Assembly: GCF_900114265.1 (NCBI RefSeq)
Contig: NZ_FPKV01000004.1
Location: 62,001 to 126,000, forward strand
DNA length: 64,000 nucleotides
Direction of reading: 5' to 3'
DNA from: Flaviramulus basaltis
GTDB taxonomy: Bacteria; Bacteroidota; Bacteroidia; Flavobacteriales; Flavobacteriaceae
This document shows, one piece after another, positions 29,212 to 38,341 of the stretch. Each line of letters starts with the position of its first letter. Position 1 is the stretch's first letter. The notes beneath the pieces were generated by a model. The model did no database searches and had not been told where the DNA came from. It was given only the letters and a program-made list of their open reading frames with translations. The position numbers and the translations under genes were made by a program.

Positions 29212-30747
29212 TTAGTTCTCAAGTGGTAAAAGATCTAATTGATCTTGTGGATATGGCAAATATTCTGCCTCTGCAGTAAATGTTCTACCATCATAACTTA
29301 ACTCGTCATATTTGTTTAGTCTAATCATATCGAAATAACGAATTCCCCATTCCATACCTAGTTCTGCAAATTTTTCATCCATCACATCGTCAGTAGTTAC
29401 TCCTGCTATAGGTGTCATATTAACTCTATTTCTAATTAAATTAACTGCTTGATCTGCTGTCATACTTCCACCACTTGCGCCTTGAGTTAATGCTTCAGCA
29501 TACATGAGTAATATTTCAGCATATCTTATAACTATAAAGTTTTTACTTGAACCATAATCATTTCTTCCAGTTGTTAGTTGATTAGATGGTAAATAATGTT
29601 TGCCACTTGCAAACATTGCTCTTGCATAATCGTTAAAAATATCGCCATCCGGAGTTACATTAGAAATATAACTAGGTAATGTTGTATAATCAGGATCTAA
29701 CATTATTTCGTCTATACCACGAGGTGTAAAACAAACGCTTGTTACTAAACGAGTTTCATCATCTCTATCTATCATAAACTTAATATACTTTAAGCTAGGC
29801 TCATAAAAACCCCAGCCTGGAGATGCTGTTGTTACAATAGGCGTCCAACTTGCAGGACCAAATGGTGCATATAAATGATTATTAACATCACCCGAATCGG
29901 AATTATAATCTGAAAATTGTAATTCAAATAAATTCTCATTACTATATTGACCAGGTTTTTTAAATAATTCATAAAAATCTGGATATAATGAAAACTTATT
30001 TGAGCTAATTATCTGGCCTGTTACATCTGCAACTATTTGATAGTTTTCTAATTCTAAATTTGCCAAAGCCTTTATTGCTAAAGCAGTATATCTTGTAATA
30101 CCTCCTGGAATATCTGTTCTTTCATTAGGTCTCATATCTGGCAAGAAAGGAATTGCCTCATCCATTAAGTCTGAAACATATTCCATAACTTCTTCTTTAG
30201 TTTTAACACCTTTATCTATATCTTCAGAAACATTTGAAGTTGTTATAATAAAAATATCTGACCATAATCGAGACATTTGCAAATGTTGAAAACCACTCAA
30301 TACCTTTGTTTCTGCTATATATTGATCGGCTAAGTCAATATAGTTACCTGCTGCAAACTCCTTGTACTTCTCTATTGTTTCACGAGAATTTACTATATCT
30401 GTTATATCTCCATAAAAGTTTTCCCAAACTTGATTAAACATCCAATAGCCATTATCATAACTAAAAAGATCTGCGTTTGTAAATCCGCCTTGTGCATCTC
30501 CAACACCTCCCGCATTAACATCGTCTCCTCTAACCCCAATTAATAATGGATCTTCCCATCCTCTTGAATACGTTTCAGAATAAGCTCCAATTAATGGTAA
30601 TACCATATTTTCAGAGAGAGTGAAATCTAAATCATCAGCAGAGAGTTGTCCATCATTTTCTTCTAATTTCTCACTACAGGACAATACAGTAATAAACATC
30701 ACTAACAACATTGTTAGCAATTTCAGTAATTGTTTTAATTTTTTCAT
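29212..30747 (-). CDS. susD: SusD/RagB-family nutrient-binding outer-membrane lipoprotein
   Basis: This 511-residue protein has a lipoprotein signal (LLKLLTMLLVMFITVLSCSEK). The SusD fold shows in the TPR-like helices (NYIDLADQYIAETKVLSGFQHLQMSRLWSDI), AIKALANLELENYQIVADV and the C-terminal RYAEILLMYAEALTQG and AEYLPYPQDQLDLLPLEN, a typical SusD ending. SusD caps the SusC barrel and binds the oligosaccharide to be imported. The gap to susC is 12 bases, so both are expressed together. Confidence 0.97.
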   Translation of the reverse strand: MKKLKQLLKLLTMLLVMFITVLSCSEKLEENDGQLSADDLDFTLSENMVLPLIGAYSETYSRGWEDPLLIGVRGDDVNAGGVGDAQGGFTNADLFSYDNGYWMFNQVWENFYGDITDIVNSRETIEKYKEFAAGNYIDLADQYIAETKVLSGFQHLQMSRLWSDIFIITTSNVSEDIDKGVKTKEEVMEYVSDLMDEAIPFLPDMRPNERTDIPGGITRYTALAIKALANLELENYQIVADVTGQIISSNKFSLYPDFYELFKKPGQYSNENLFELQFSDYNSDSGDVNNHLYAPFGPASWTPIVTTASPGWGFYEPSLKYIKFMIDRDDETRLVTSVCFTPRGIDEIMLDPDYTTLPSYISNVTPDGDIFNDYARAMFASGKHYLPSNQLTTGRNDYGSSKNFIVIRYAEILLMYAEALTQGASGGSMTADQAVNLIRNRVNMTPIAGVTTDDVMDEKFAELGMEWGIRYFDMIRLNKYDELSYDGRTFTAEAEYLPYPQDQLDLLPLEN

Positions 30748-30759
30748 ATTGCTAATTTT

Positions 30760-33700
30760 TTAAATTTTTATATTAACACCAACAGTATAAATTGCTGGTA
30801 CAGGATATGTTTGTCTATCAATTCCATCTGCAACTTCTGGATTAAATCCATTATATTTAAAAGATGTAAATGGTCTTTCTGCCGTAAAGGTTATTTTGGT
30901 TTCTGGCATATTCTTTCCTAACAATGCACCAGATGGTATTGTGTATGCCAATTGTATATTTTGAATGCGAAAAAAAGAACCATCTTCTACAAAAAATGTA
31001 CTCATTTTTTGGTTCCACAACTTTCTCCTACCTGCTGAAGATGGGTATGAATTACTCGTACCTTCTCCATGCCATCTATTAATGGCTAAATCGGCATCCA
31101 TATTAGTATCATTTGTAAATAAAACTTCTCCTCTTTTTCGGTTAAGTATTTCATTACCTGTTTGACCAAATACTGCCAATGAAAAATCAAAGTTCTTGTA
31201 AGAAACTTGGAAATTGCCACCATAACTAAATGAAGGTAAGTATGATCCTAAAACAACTCTATCATCTGCATCTATATCTCCATCTTCATCTGTATCTTTA
31301 AATATTAAATCTCCAGGTACTAAATTATTTGCAACAGCAATTGGATCATTTTGCACTTCGGTATCATTTTGGTAAACACCCACAACTTCCCATCCAAAAA
31401 ATGCTTCTATTGGTTCTCCTACCATAGATCTTTGGCGAAATTCTGCTTGACCTGTATCGAAATAACCAGAAGCGCTATTTATCTTTGTAACCTCATTGTC
31501 TAATGTTGCTATATTACCGCTTATTGAAAAATTCCAATTATCATTAATAGATTGATTCCAATTAGCTGATATTTCAAGACCTTTATTTCTCATTTCACCA
31601 ACGTTCTCTAATACGGTATTACTAACTATTGGTTGATCTACAGGTATAACTAATTTTTTTGTGTCTCTTATATAGTAATCTGCTTCTAGTGACAACTTAT
31701 TCTGAAACATTCTTGCACTTATACCTATATTAGTTTCTTCTAAAATTTCTCGTTCTAAATCGGTAAAATTACTTGAGCTAATAATCCCATTTGTACTCAC
31801 ATCTCCTATATCTGTTGTTACTTGAGAAACAGTTCTAGTTCCTGCACTACCGCCTAAAGCTCCATTTGCTAACTGCCCCCAACTTGCACGAATTTTCAAG
31901 AAATCGAATATGCCATTATCTTGCATAAAATCTTCTCCAGAGATAACCCAGCCAACACCAACTGTTGGAGTTGTTACCCAAATTTCTTTTGGAAACTTTG
32001 CATCACCTTCACGTCTTACTGTAGCATTTAGAAGATATTTGCTTTTGTAATTGTATTCTAATCTTCCAAAGTATCCTAAAGCATAAAAACGATCACCTAT
32101 TTCTTCTACTTGATTACTAAATGATGTAGGATCTGCAAAATCTAAATACCAAGAACTCTCTAAGCCAATACCTTGAATATCCTTTCCTGTAGCCTTTAAT
32201 TTATTATATTGCTCATCTCTATAAGAAGAACCTACTAATAAAGTTACGTTATGATCTCCAAAGTTTTCTTTAAAAGTTAATGTATTATCCCATATTTGAT
32301 TAGAGTAGATTTGTTCTTGTCTTATTATAGTTGATGTTTCTCTTTGTGAATTTCCAGAAATAAAATATGGCAGTCTTACATTACGTTCAGAAATCGTTGA
32401 ATAATCATGCCTATAAGATGTTTTAAAAGCAAGCTTATCTGGTATAATTGAATATTCTAAATATAAACTTGCCAGTATTTTTCTTATTTTAAGTTGATTA
32501 TCATTAAATCTCATTACTGGAAACGGGTTTTGAGAACTGCGATAACCTATTTGCGTTGCATCTGAAAAAGGAATTGGTGTTGCATTTATATTCAACTCAT
32601 CGTATACTGGTAAAATAGGAACAGCAAAATAAGCTTGAAACCAAGCGCCATTTTCAGCATTATATTTAGTAGCATTACTAAAAATGGCATTGGTTCCCAT
32701 TTTTAACCTTTCAGATAATTTAACATCTACATTAGATTGAATATTAAAACGTTCATAGTCATTTTTCATATCCAAAATCCCATCTTGAGAAAAATAGTTT
32801 GTACTCACACCATAAGTTACAGATTCGCCTCCACCAGACACGCCAATACTATGACTCATTATGGGTGCAACTCTTAAAACCTCCTTATACCAGTCTGTGT
32901 TAACATCTGGTATATTTGGATTAACTCTACTTCTACCATAACGTTGCATGGCGTTTTCCACAAATTGAATATCTGCATCTGAGCCTGACTCATATGCCAT
33001 AGTCACAAATTGTTCAGCATTAGCCAGCTTTACCACATTTTGTGCAGCTTGAAAACCGGTATAGCCATTATATGTAAATATTGGTTTTTGATTAAACTTA
33101 CCTGTTTTAGTTTCAATAATTATAACACCATTAACACCCTTTTGTCCAAAAATTGCAACAGAGGATGCGTCTTTTAAAACTGAAACAGTTTCTATTTGAC
33201 TATTATCTAAAAAATCAATATTGTCGTAAAACATCCCATCAACAACATAAAGAGGGTTGGTGTTATCTCCATTATTATAAGATGAAACACCACGAATTCT
33301 AACAGTTGGGGAATCACCTGGTGAACCTGAGCTTGTTACCTGTAAACCAGCTACCTTACCTTGTAAGGATTGCATAACATTACTATTAGGTGTTTTTTCG
33401 ATGTCCTCTGCCTTAATAGTAGAAATGGCTCCTGTTAAATCTGCTTTTTTCTGGCTACCATATCCTATTACAACCACTTCGTCAAGGGAAGCAATATCTT
33501 GTACTAAGGATACATTAACCGTAGTTTGGTTTTGGATAGTAACAGATTGAGAAATAAAACCAAGAAAACTAAACTCTAAAGTTTCTCCTCGGTTTACATT
33601 TATTGAATAATTACCATCAAAATCTGTACTTACACCTCTAGTTGTTCCTTTTACTATTACATTAACACCTGGTACAGGCATATTATCATCGGTACTTACA

Positions 33701-33783
33701 ATAGTACCATCAATCAATATATCTTGTGCAAAGGCATGAACTGAAAATAGAAAAATCAACAATAAAGTAAATATTGTTTTCAT
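30760..33783 (-). CDS. susC: SusC/RagA-family TonB-dependent outer-membrane transporter
   Basis: The 1007-residue protein has a signal peptide (MKTIFTLLLIFLFSVHAFAQ). It is followed by a carboxypeptidase-regulatory-like domain (residues about 22-105: PVPGVNVIVKGTTRGVSTDFDGNY), the TonB box region LDEVVVIGYGSQ, the plug domain (TVRIRGVSSYNNGDNTNPLYVVDGM) and a large 22-stranded barrel. It imports oligosaccharides with TonB energy together with SusD. It opens the glycan operon, and the region upstream (33784-34008) carries repeated GACGT words and a 12-bp palindrome. Confidence 0.98.
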   Translation of the reverse strand: MKTIFTLLLIFLFSVHAFAQDILIDGTIVSTDDNMPVPGVNVIVKGTTRGVSTDFDGNYSINVNRGETLEFSFLGFISQSVTIQNQTTVNVSLVQDIASLDEVVVIGYGSQKKADLTGAISTIKAEDIEKTPNSNVMQSLQGKVAGLQVTSSGSPGDSPTVRIRGVSSYNNGDNTNPLYVVDGMFYDNIDFLDNSQIETVSVLKDASSVAIFGQKGVNGVIIIETKTGKFNQKPIFTYNGYTGFQAAQNVVKLANAEQFVTMAYESGSDADIQFVENAMQRYGRSRVNPNIPDVNTDWYKEVLRVAPIMSHSIGVSGGGESVTYGVSTNYFSQDGILDMKNDYERFNIQSNVDVKLSERLKMGTNAIFSNATKYNAENGAWFQAYFAVPILPVYDELNINATPIPFSDATQIGYRSSQNPFPVMRFNDNQLKIRKILASLYLEYSIIPDKLAFKTSYRHDYSTISERNVRLPYFISGNSQRETSTIIRQEQIYSNQIWDNTLTFKENFGDHNVTLLVGSSYRDEQYNKLKATGKDIQGIGLESSWYLDFADPTSFSNQVEEIGDRFYALGYFGRLEYNYKSKYLLNATVRREGDAKFPKEIWVTTPTVGVGWVISGEDFMQDNGIFDFLKIRASWGQLANGALGGSAGTRTVSQVTTDIGDVSTNGIISSSNFTDLEREILEETNIGISARMFQNKLSLEADYYIRDTKKLVIPVDQPIVSNTVLENVGEMRNKGLEISANWNQSINDNWNFSISGNIATLDNEVTKINSASGYFDTGQAEFRQRSMVGEPIEAFFGWEVVGVYQNDTEVQNDPIAVANNLVPGDLIFKDTDEDGDIDADDRVVLGSYLPSFSYGGNFQVSYKNFDFSLAVFGQTGNEILNRKRGEVLFTNDTNMDADLAINRWHGEGTSNSYPSSAGRRKLWNQKMSTFFVEDGSFFRIQNIQLAYTIPSGALLGKNMPETKITFTAERPFTSFKYNGFNPEVADGIDRQTYPVPAIYTVGVNIKI

Positions 33784-33847
33784 ATAGTCTTATTTAAAAA
33801 GTTAGTTTCTACTAAGTTAAAAACTATATAAGTATATGGCAAAAAAT

Positions 33848-33971
33848 GACGTACACATAAAATACGCCATAAAATTTAAAACGTCTACAAAAGCTTATTG
33901 ACGTATGTTGCAACATGTATATTTATTGATGAATAAAGGAAGTATGCCTGCAATGACGTGGTTATGACGTA
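33848..33971. promoter_or_regulatory. GACGT repeat array upstream of susC
   Basis: GACGTA occurs at 33848-33853, 33900-33905 and 33966-33971, and GACGTG at 33955-33960, all in the same orientation; one inverted ACGTC lies at 33881-33885. A perfect 12-bp palindrome ATGTTGCAACAT spans 33905-33916. This is the only long gap between the regulator gene and susC and is the probable control region of the glycan operon. Confidence 0.6.
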
Positions 33972-34008
33972 TTAAAAAAATAGTGATTTTAATAATTTAA
34001 AGGGGTGT

Positions 34009-36813
34009 TTATTTAAAATTTCGTAAATAATCTACTAATGAATCATCATTATCCAAATTTAGCTTGCGTTTTAGTCGATATCTATGCGTTTCTAACCCTC
34101 TGATTGAAACATTCATCAATGGCGCAATTTCTTTAGTTAGTAAATTCATTTTTATGTAAGCACATATTTTTAAATCTTTATGTGTGAGTTTTGGAAACTT
34201 ATTTTTTAATTGATTAAAAAATTCTTCATGTACTTGATTAAAATTATACTCGAATATTTGCCATTCATCTTCATGACCAATTGAACTATCTATCTTCTTT
34301 AATAATTTTTTGTAAGCTAAACTGTTTTGAAAACTCTCTTCACTTTTAGTAAGTTCATTTTTAATTTCTAGCATAGATTCATTTTTCTTTACCAATGCCA
34401 TAGCTGTATTTGCAAGTTGCTTACTTTTTAATTTCACTTCGGTTTTCAATGATTCATTTTTAAGTTGTACTATTTTTTTATCATTTTCTATAGCCTTTTC
34501 TTTTAGTAATATTTCTTGTTCTTTTTTAAGTTTTTGGTGAAGCAACTTGTGTTCTTTAGTAATTTTGCGTTTGTGCATCCAATAAATAATTAAACCTGCA
34601 AAAATTGTTATTATAAAATAGAAAAAACTGTTTTTATACCATGGGGGTAAAACCCTTAACTGAAGTGTTTTTATTGGTGATGTTTCTCCAGATATATTTA
34701 CAGACCTAAAATTTATGGTATAATCATCATTACTTAAGCGTGAAAGCTCTAATTTCTCATTCTCTAAACGATTCCAATTCAATACATCTGAGCTTAAATT
34801 TGATAATGAATATTCAAAAAATTGGTTACTAAGACTTGGTGATGATATTGATATACTAATACTTTTATTAAAAGGGAGTTCATATGGATCTAAATCGTTA
34901 ATATCCACTAAATTTTTAGCGATTTCAACACGCTCTATAATTGGTTTTTGTAACGAATCCCTTAATATTTTATGATTAGCATTATTAATAAGCATAAAGC
35001 CGCCATAAAGGTTTAATGTATATAGTGAATCTTGTATTTGAGAAACACTTTCTGCATCAACCACCAGCCTTTTTTGAAAAAGCTTACTAGGGAGGTTTAT
35101 GTTGGTTTCACTATTAGCCAAAGAAGAAACAAAACTTATTTTATCATTTTTATTTTTCGTTACAAGTAAATCTGTATTTGGTTGCGAAATAATATTAGTA
35201 TCAACTCCAAATTTTTGATTTAATAAATCATTAGGAACAATACTATCAATTAAAGCTTCATATTTTTGCCATCCTTCATTAGTCTTAAAGCAAATATCAT
35301 TTTTAATATTAAATACTCTTACATTAAAATCTGATAAAAGTCCTTTATCTTTATAATCAACTATTTCAATAATTTTCTCATATTCTTTATCAAATTTTAC
35401 TCTAAACACGCCTTTATATGCATGTGCAACCCAGGCTGTAAAATCATCTTCAAATACTAAATATTTTATTGGAATTGTTGTTTCTCCCATATGTTTTACA
35501 TCCCAATTGCCATTAATATATTTATACCTAACTAAGCCAGCATACGTACCTTGTACAAAGACATTTTTGTGCTCTGGAACTTTTTTAATAACCCAACCAC
35601 CAGTAAAACTTGATATTTTTTTTAATTTATTATCTTCTACTAAAAAGGTTCCATTATTATGCCCGCAAAACAACTGATTATTTATTTCTATTAAATCCCA
35701 AACTTGCCCCTGTGAGTCTTCAATAAAATTAAGCTTGTTATCCTTTTCATTTAAATAAAACAACCCTGTATTACTACCAACATATGTTCTATTTTTATAC
35801 TTAATAATATCATAAACAGCTCCTAATTCCCCAGAATTGTCGTTAAATAATAAATAATTGTAATCTAAATCTATTGCTGTAACACCATTATCTAAACCTA
35901 CCCAAAGTTTATTCTTTACACTTGTGCATAAACTTAAAACTGTACTATTTTGAAGGCCATTTTCCTTTCCTATATGGAATAATATTTCTCCCGAACTATT
36001 AGTAATATATAGTCCGTTTTTAATAGTACCAAAAACCATATTCTCGTTTTTTAACTCTAAAAACTTATTTAGTTGGTGCTCTTTAATTAATCCATTAATC
36101 TGTGGCTCCCAAACTTCAAGATTTCCTTTGTTATATAAAAAACAACCATGTAAAGCTGTAGTAATTAGTAACTTATCATTTAATTTTGATACAGATATTA
36201 CTTTGGTGTCTTGGAGCCCATAAGTGTTTTTTAATGGGTTTAAAGTTTCATTTTGAAGTGTAAATATGCCATGCTCTAATGTTGAAATGTAAATTACATT
36301 CTCTACTTTACTACAGGAAATTATTGTAGATTCTGGCTTAACTTTAATAATTCTACCTTCTTTATATATGTATAGATTTGAAAATGATCTAAAATATAAT
36401 ACGTCGTCAATATTTAATATTTCCCAAAATTCTTCATCCAACGAATCGTTACTTTTATTAAAATCACTTAATGATGTATAAGCTAAAATGCCTTTTTTGG
36501 TTTTTTTCCAATACCCAAATTCCTCATAAGATCCTGTATAAATAAAATTATCTTTTACTAATACAGATCTTATAATTGTTTTATTTGGTAGTTGATAAAA
36601 GTCCCATTTAACACCATCAAACTCTAATAAACCTTTATCATTAGCTACATAAAGCTTTCCGCTTTCTGCAAAAGAAACTCCCCAGTTTTGGTTACCGGCA
36701 TTAAATTCTGTTAAAGAATAATTTTGAAAAAAAGGTGTGTATTGCGCATAAAACTTACCACTTAGCAGAAAAAAACAAAATATTATAAAACCTTTTTTAA
36801 AGCTTACTCCCAT
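34009..36813 (-). CDS. Membrane sensor-regulator: beta-propeller, Y_Y_Y domain and LuxR-type HTH
   Basis: This 934-residue protein has a signal sequence (GFIIFCFFLLSGKFYAQ), a long periplasmic propeller (repeats such as WGVSFAESGKLYVANDKGLLEFDG and WVGLDNGVTAIDLDYN) and a Y_Y_Y domain (SISISSPSLSNQFFEYSLS). A single membrane helix (FFYFIITIFAGLIIYWMH) and a cytoplasmic coiled coil follow. It ends in a LuxR/GerE-like HTH (LTHKDLKICAYIKMNLLTKEIAPLMNVSIRGLETHRYRLKRKL). It resembles a hybrid two-component sensor but has no kinase or receiver domain, so it would pass a glycan signal directly to DNA. It lies upstream of and parallel to susC, whose control is its likely job. A weak -7 box (TAGATTTG, minus strand, 36848-36855) precedes it. 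Confidence 0.9.
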   Translation of the reverse strand: MGVSFKKGFIIFCFFLLSGKFYAQYTPFFQNYSLTEFNAGNQNWGVSFAESGKLYVANDKGLLEFDGVKWDFYQLPNKTIIRSVLVKDNFIYTGSYEEFGYWKKTKKGILAYTSLSDFNKSNDSLDEEFWEILNIDDVLYFRSFSNLYIYKEGRIIKVKPESTIISCSKVENVIYISTLEHGIFTLQNETLNPLKNTYGLQDTKVISVSKLNDKLLITTALHGCFLYNKGNLEVWEPQINGLIKEHQLNKFLELKNENMVFGTIKNGLYITNSSGEILFHIGKENGLQNSTVLSLCTSVKNKLWVGLDNGVTAIDLDYNYLLFNDNSGELGAVYDIIKYKNRTYVGSNTGLFYLNEKDNKLNFIEDSQGQVWDLIEINNQLFCGHNNGTFLVEDNKLKKISSFTGGWVIKKVPEHKNVFVQGTYAGLVRYKYINGNWDVKHMGETTIPIKYLVFEDDFTAWVAHAYKGVFRVKFDKEYEKIIEIVDYKDKGLLSDFNVRVFNIKNDICFKTNEGWQKYEALIDSIVPNDLLNQKFGVDTNIISQPNTDLLVTKNKNDKISFVSSLANSETNINLPSKLFQKRLVVDAESVSQIQDSLYTLNLYGGFMLINNANHKILRDSLQKPIIERVEIAKNLVDINDLDPYELPFNKSISISISSPSLSNQFFEYSLSNLSSDVLNWNRLENEKLELSRLSNDDYTINFRSVNISGETSPIKTLQLRVLPPWYKNSFFYFIITIFAGLIIYWMHKRKITKEHKLLHQKLKKEQEILLKEKAIENDKKIVQLKNESLKTEVKLKSKQLANTAMALVKKNESMLEIKNELTKSEESFQNSLAYKKLLKKIDSSIGHEDEWQIFEYNFNQVHEEFFNQLKNKFPKLTHKDLKICAYIKMNLLTKEIAPLMNVSIRGLETHRYRLKRKLNLDNDDSLVDYLRNFK

Positions 36814-36847
36814 AATTAGTTTAAGTATAATAAATATCTACTTAAAA

Positions 36848-36855
36848 CAAATCTA
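36848..36855 (-). promoter_or_regulatory. Possible -7 box of the glycan regulator gene
   Basis: Reads TAGATTTG on the minus strand (TAnnTTTG), about 35 bases before the start codon. No clear -33 TTTG is found at the usual distance. Confidence 0.35.
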
Positions 36856-36928
36856 ATGAATTTAATATATCTGTTTAAAATTAGTAAATAGAAGTAGTAT
36901 ACTTTTGATAAGACAAAGTATAAAACAA

Positions 36929-36960
36929 AAAAGCCTGAAAAATATAATTTTCAGGCTTTT
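36929..36960. terminator. Native terminator of the tRNA-Pro transcript, now beyond attL
   Basis: AAAAGCCTGAAAA (36929-36941) and its complement (36948-36960) form a perfect 13-bp stem with flanking A and T tracts. On the minus strand it lies just after the att core, so before integration it would have followed tRNA-Pro directly. Confidence 0.75.
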
Positions 36961-36970
36961 AAAATTTTAA

Positions 36971-36987
36971 AGTCGGGGTGGCAGGAT
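36971..36987. repeat. attL core of the tRNA-Pro element
   Basis: AGTCGGGGTGGCAGGAT is identical to 55987-56003, where it forms the 3' end of the intact tRNA-Pro. Identity stops exactly at both edges, giving a 17-bp core. Confidence 0.92.
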
Positions 36988-37045
36988 GATAACTAAACTG
37001 CCACTATGCTGTAAAATCAATACTTTAAGAAATAGACTAAAACAG

Positions 37046-37060
37046 TGTGAACCGAATTGT
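37046..37060 (+). repeat. Arm-type repeat, left end
   Basis: TGTGAACCGAATTGT, identical to 55865-55879 at the right end of the element. It is the only copy seen near the left end. Confidence 0.75.
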
Positions 37061-37165
37061 AGACCTATTAGTTAGATTGAAATAGTATTTTTTATCTGAA
37101 CGTCTTACTACAAATTTACGATTTTAACTCCATTAAAACCAGTCAATTTGCATCAAATATTATGA

Positions 37166-37363
37166 TTAATCTATTAAATATTTGTTGACAATTTCTTCTT
37201 CTATTCCGCTGTATTCAACGAATTCTTTTATTGTAACGAATTGGTAAGATTCTTTTCCAAAGTAGTTTTTAACATCATTTAAAAGCTTACGACCATAGCG
37301 CTCACTTCTTCCAGTGATACGCTGAATGTCTTTTGGATATATACAAGCTCTTTTTTGATTCAT
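37166..37363 (-). CDS. Small HTH-like protein of the element
   Basis: A 65-residue basic protein. The segment YPKDIQRITGRSERYGRKLLNDVKNYFG looks like a helix-turn-helix of the excisionase/MerR kind, and the rest (VTIKEFVEYSGIEEEIVNKYL) could form a second helical pair. Small HTH proteins at element ends act as directionality factors or repressors. It diverges from the 37584-39162 cassette, and the 200 bases between them hold two strong dyads, so it may regulate that cassette. The family is not recognised with certainty. Confidence 0.65.
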   Translation of the reverse strand: MNQKRACIYPKDIQRITGRSERYGRKLLNDVKNYFGKESYQFVTIKEFVEYSGIEEEIVNKYLID

Positions 37364-37436
37364 GATACTTTATCTATGCTTTATCTAAACTTAAAAGCAT
37401 GCTTTATTATTTTATGATGATGGTGATGATGCGTTG

Positions 37437-37476
37437 TTAAAATGTTGACAACACGATAGTGTTATCAATATTTTAA
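37437..37476. promoter_or_regulatory. 18-bp dyad with GATA loop between divergent element genes
   Basis: Arms 37437-37454 and 37459-37476 pair over 18 positions with one G.T pair and one mismatch, around GATA. The site lies between the small HTH gene and the four-gene cassette and is a candidate operator. Confidence 0.65.
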
Positions 37477-37479
37477 TGA

Positions 37480-37515
37480 CGTTTTTGGTTTTATCGGAAT
37501 GTATGACCAAAAACG
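37480..37515. promoter_or_regulatory. 10-bp perfect dyad upstream of the element cassette
   Basis: CGTTTTTGGT (37480-37489) and ACCAAAAACG (37506-37515) are exact inverted repeats around 16 bases, about 70 bases before the first cassette gene. Candidate operator or leader hairpin. Confidence 0.55.
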
Positions 37516-37583
37516 GAATTTGATTTTTTACAACAAGCCATAAAGTTACGTGATTTGAAATATTAATCAAAAAACGAATTATT

Positions 37584-38339
37584 ATGGCAAAACAAACTGG
37601 AATTATTAAACTAAAAGGAACTATTGGCGGTATTTCCTTTTACAAAACGACTGATGGACATTTAGCACGCGAAAAAGGTGGTGTAGATGCTAGTCGTATT
37701 GCGAACGATCCTGCGTTTCAAAGAACGCGTGAAAATGGATCTGAATTTGGAAGAGCTGGAAAAGGTGGTAAAGTATTACGAAATGCTATTCGTGTGCTTT
37801 TGCAGAATGCAAAAGATAAACGTGTTGTAAGCAGATTAACAAAAGACCTTTTGGCTATTGTTAAGACAGACACAACCAATGAAAGAGGATTGAGAACAGT
37901 ACAGGACGGTAATTTAAGCTTAATGGAAAACTTTGAATTTAATTTGAATGGTAAATTAGGCGCAACTTTATTTGCTGCATTTACAAAAGCATTTGATCGT
38001 GTTACTGGTGATGCAACTTTAAACATTGCTGCATTTTCTCCAACTGTTAGAATTGCAGCTCCTACAGGAACGACCCATTTTAAGGTTGTAATGGGTGCTT
38101 CTGAATTGGATTTTGCAAATGAGACCTCAACATTTGAAAATGATGAGACTGCCATTCTACCTTACTCTGCTGCAGATACTGCTGCAATTGCCTTAACAGC
38201 TTCATTGACTGCTAACTCAACCCTTCCTGTTGTACAAGTGATGGGTATTGAGTTTTATCAAGAGGTTAATGGACAAATGTATGCCCTTAAGAATGGTGCT
38301 TACAATGCTTTAGCTGTTGTAATTGTAGATACTCCATAA
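37584..38339 (+). CDS. Conserved element protein of unknown function, first gene of a four-gene cassette
   Basis: This 251-residue protein starts MAKQTGIIKLKGTIGGISFY. The N-terminal 100 residues are basic and Gly-rich (HLAREKGGVDASRI, RTRENGSEFGRAGKGGKVLRNAIRVLL). The C-terminal part is Ala/Thr-rich, beta-like and acidic (LNIAAFSPTVRIAAPTGTTHF, ATAALTASLTANSTLP-type composition). There is no signal peptide, membrane segment or catalytic motif. This two-part build would suit a self-assembling or nucleic-acid-associated protein such as a phage-type structural protein, but that is inference. I have the impression that similar proteins occur beside DUF5675 genes in other Bacteroidota islands. 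The next gene starts 3 bases after the stop. Confidence 0.8.
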   Translation: MAKQTGIIKLKGTIGGISFYKTTDGHLAREKGGVDASRIANDPAFQRTRENGSEFGRAGKGGKVLRNAIRVLLQNAKDKRVVSRLTKDLLAIVKTDTTNERGLRTVQDGNLSLMENFEFNLNGKLGATLFAAFTKAFDRVTGDATLNIAAFSPTVRIAAPTGTTHFKVVMGASELDFANETSTFENDETAILPYSAADTAAIALTASLTANSTLPVVQVMGIEFYQEVNGQMYALKNGAYNALAVVIVDTP

Positions 38340-38341
38340 TT

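Larger units (their letters stand above)
36961..37165. other. Left end of the integrative element: attL and integrase arm site, no gene
   Basis: This gap holds the att core (36971-36987) and one TGTGAACCGAATTGT arm-type word (37046-37060). I see no reading frame or other feature up to the small HTH gene. Confidence 0.6.
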
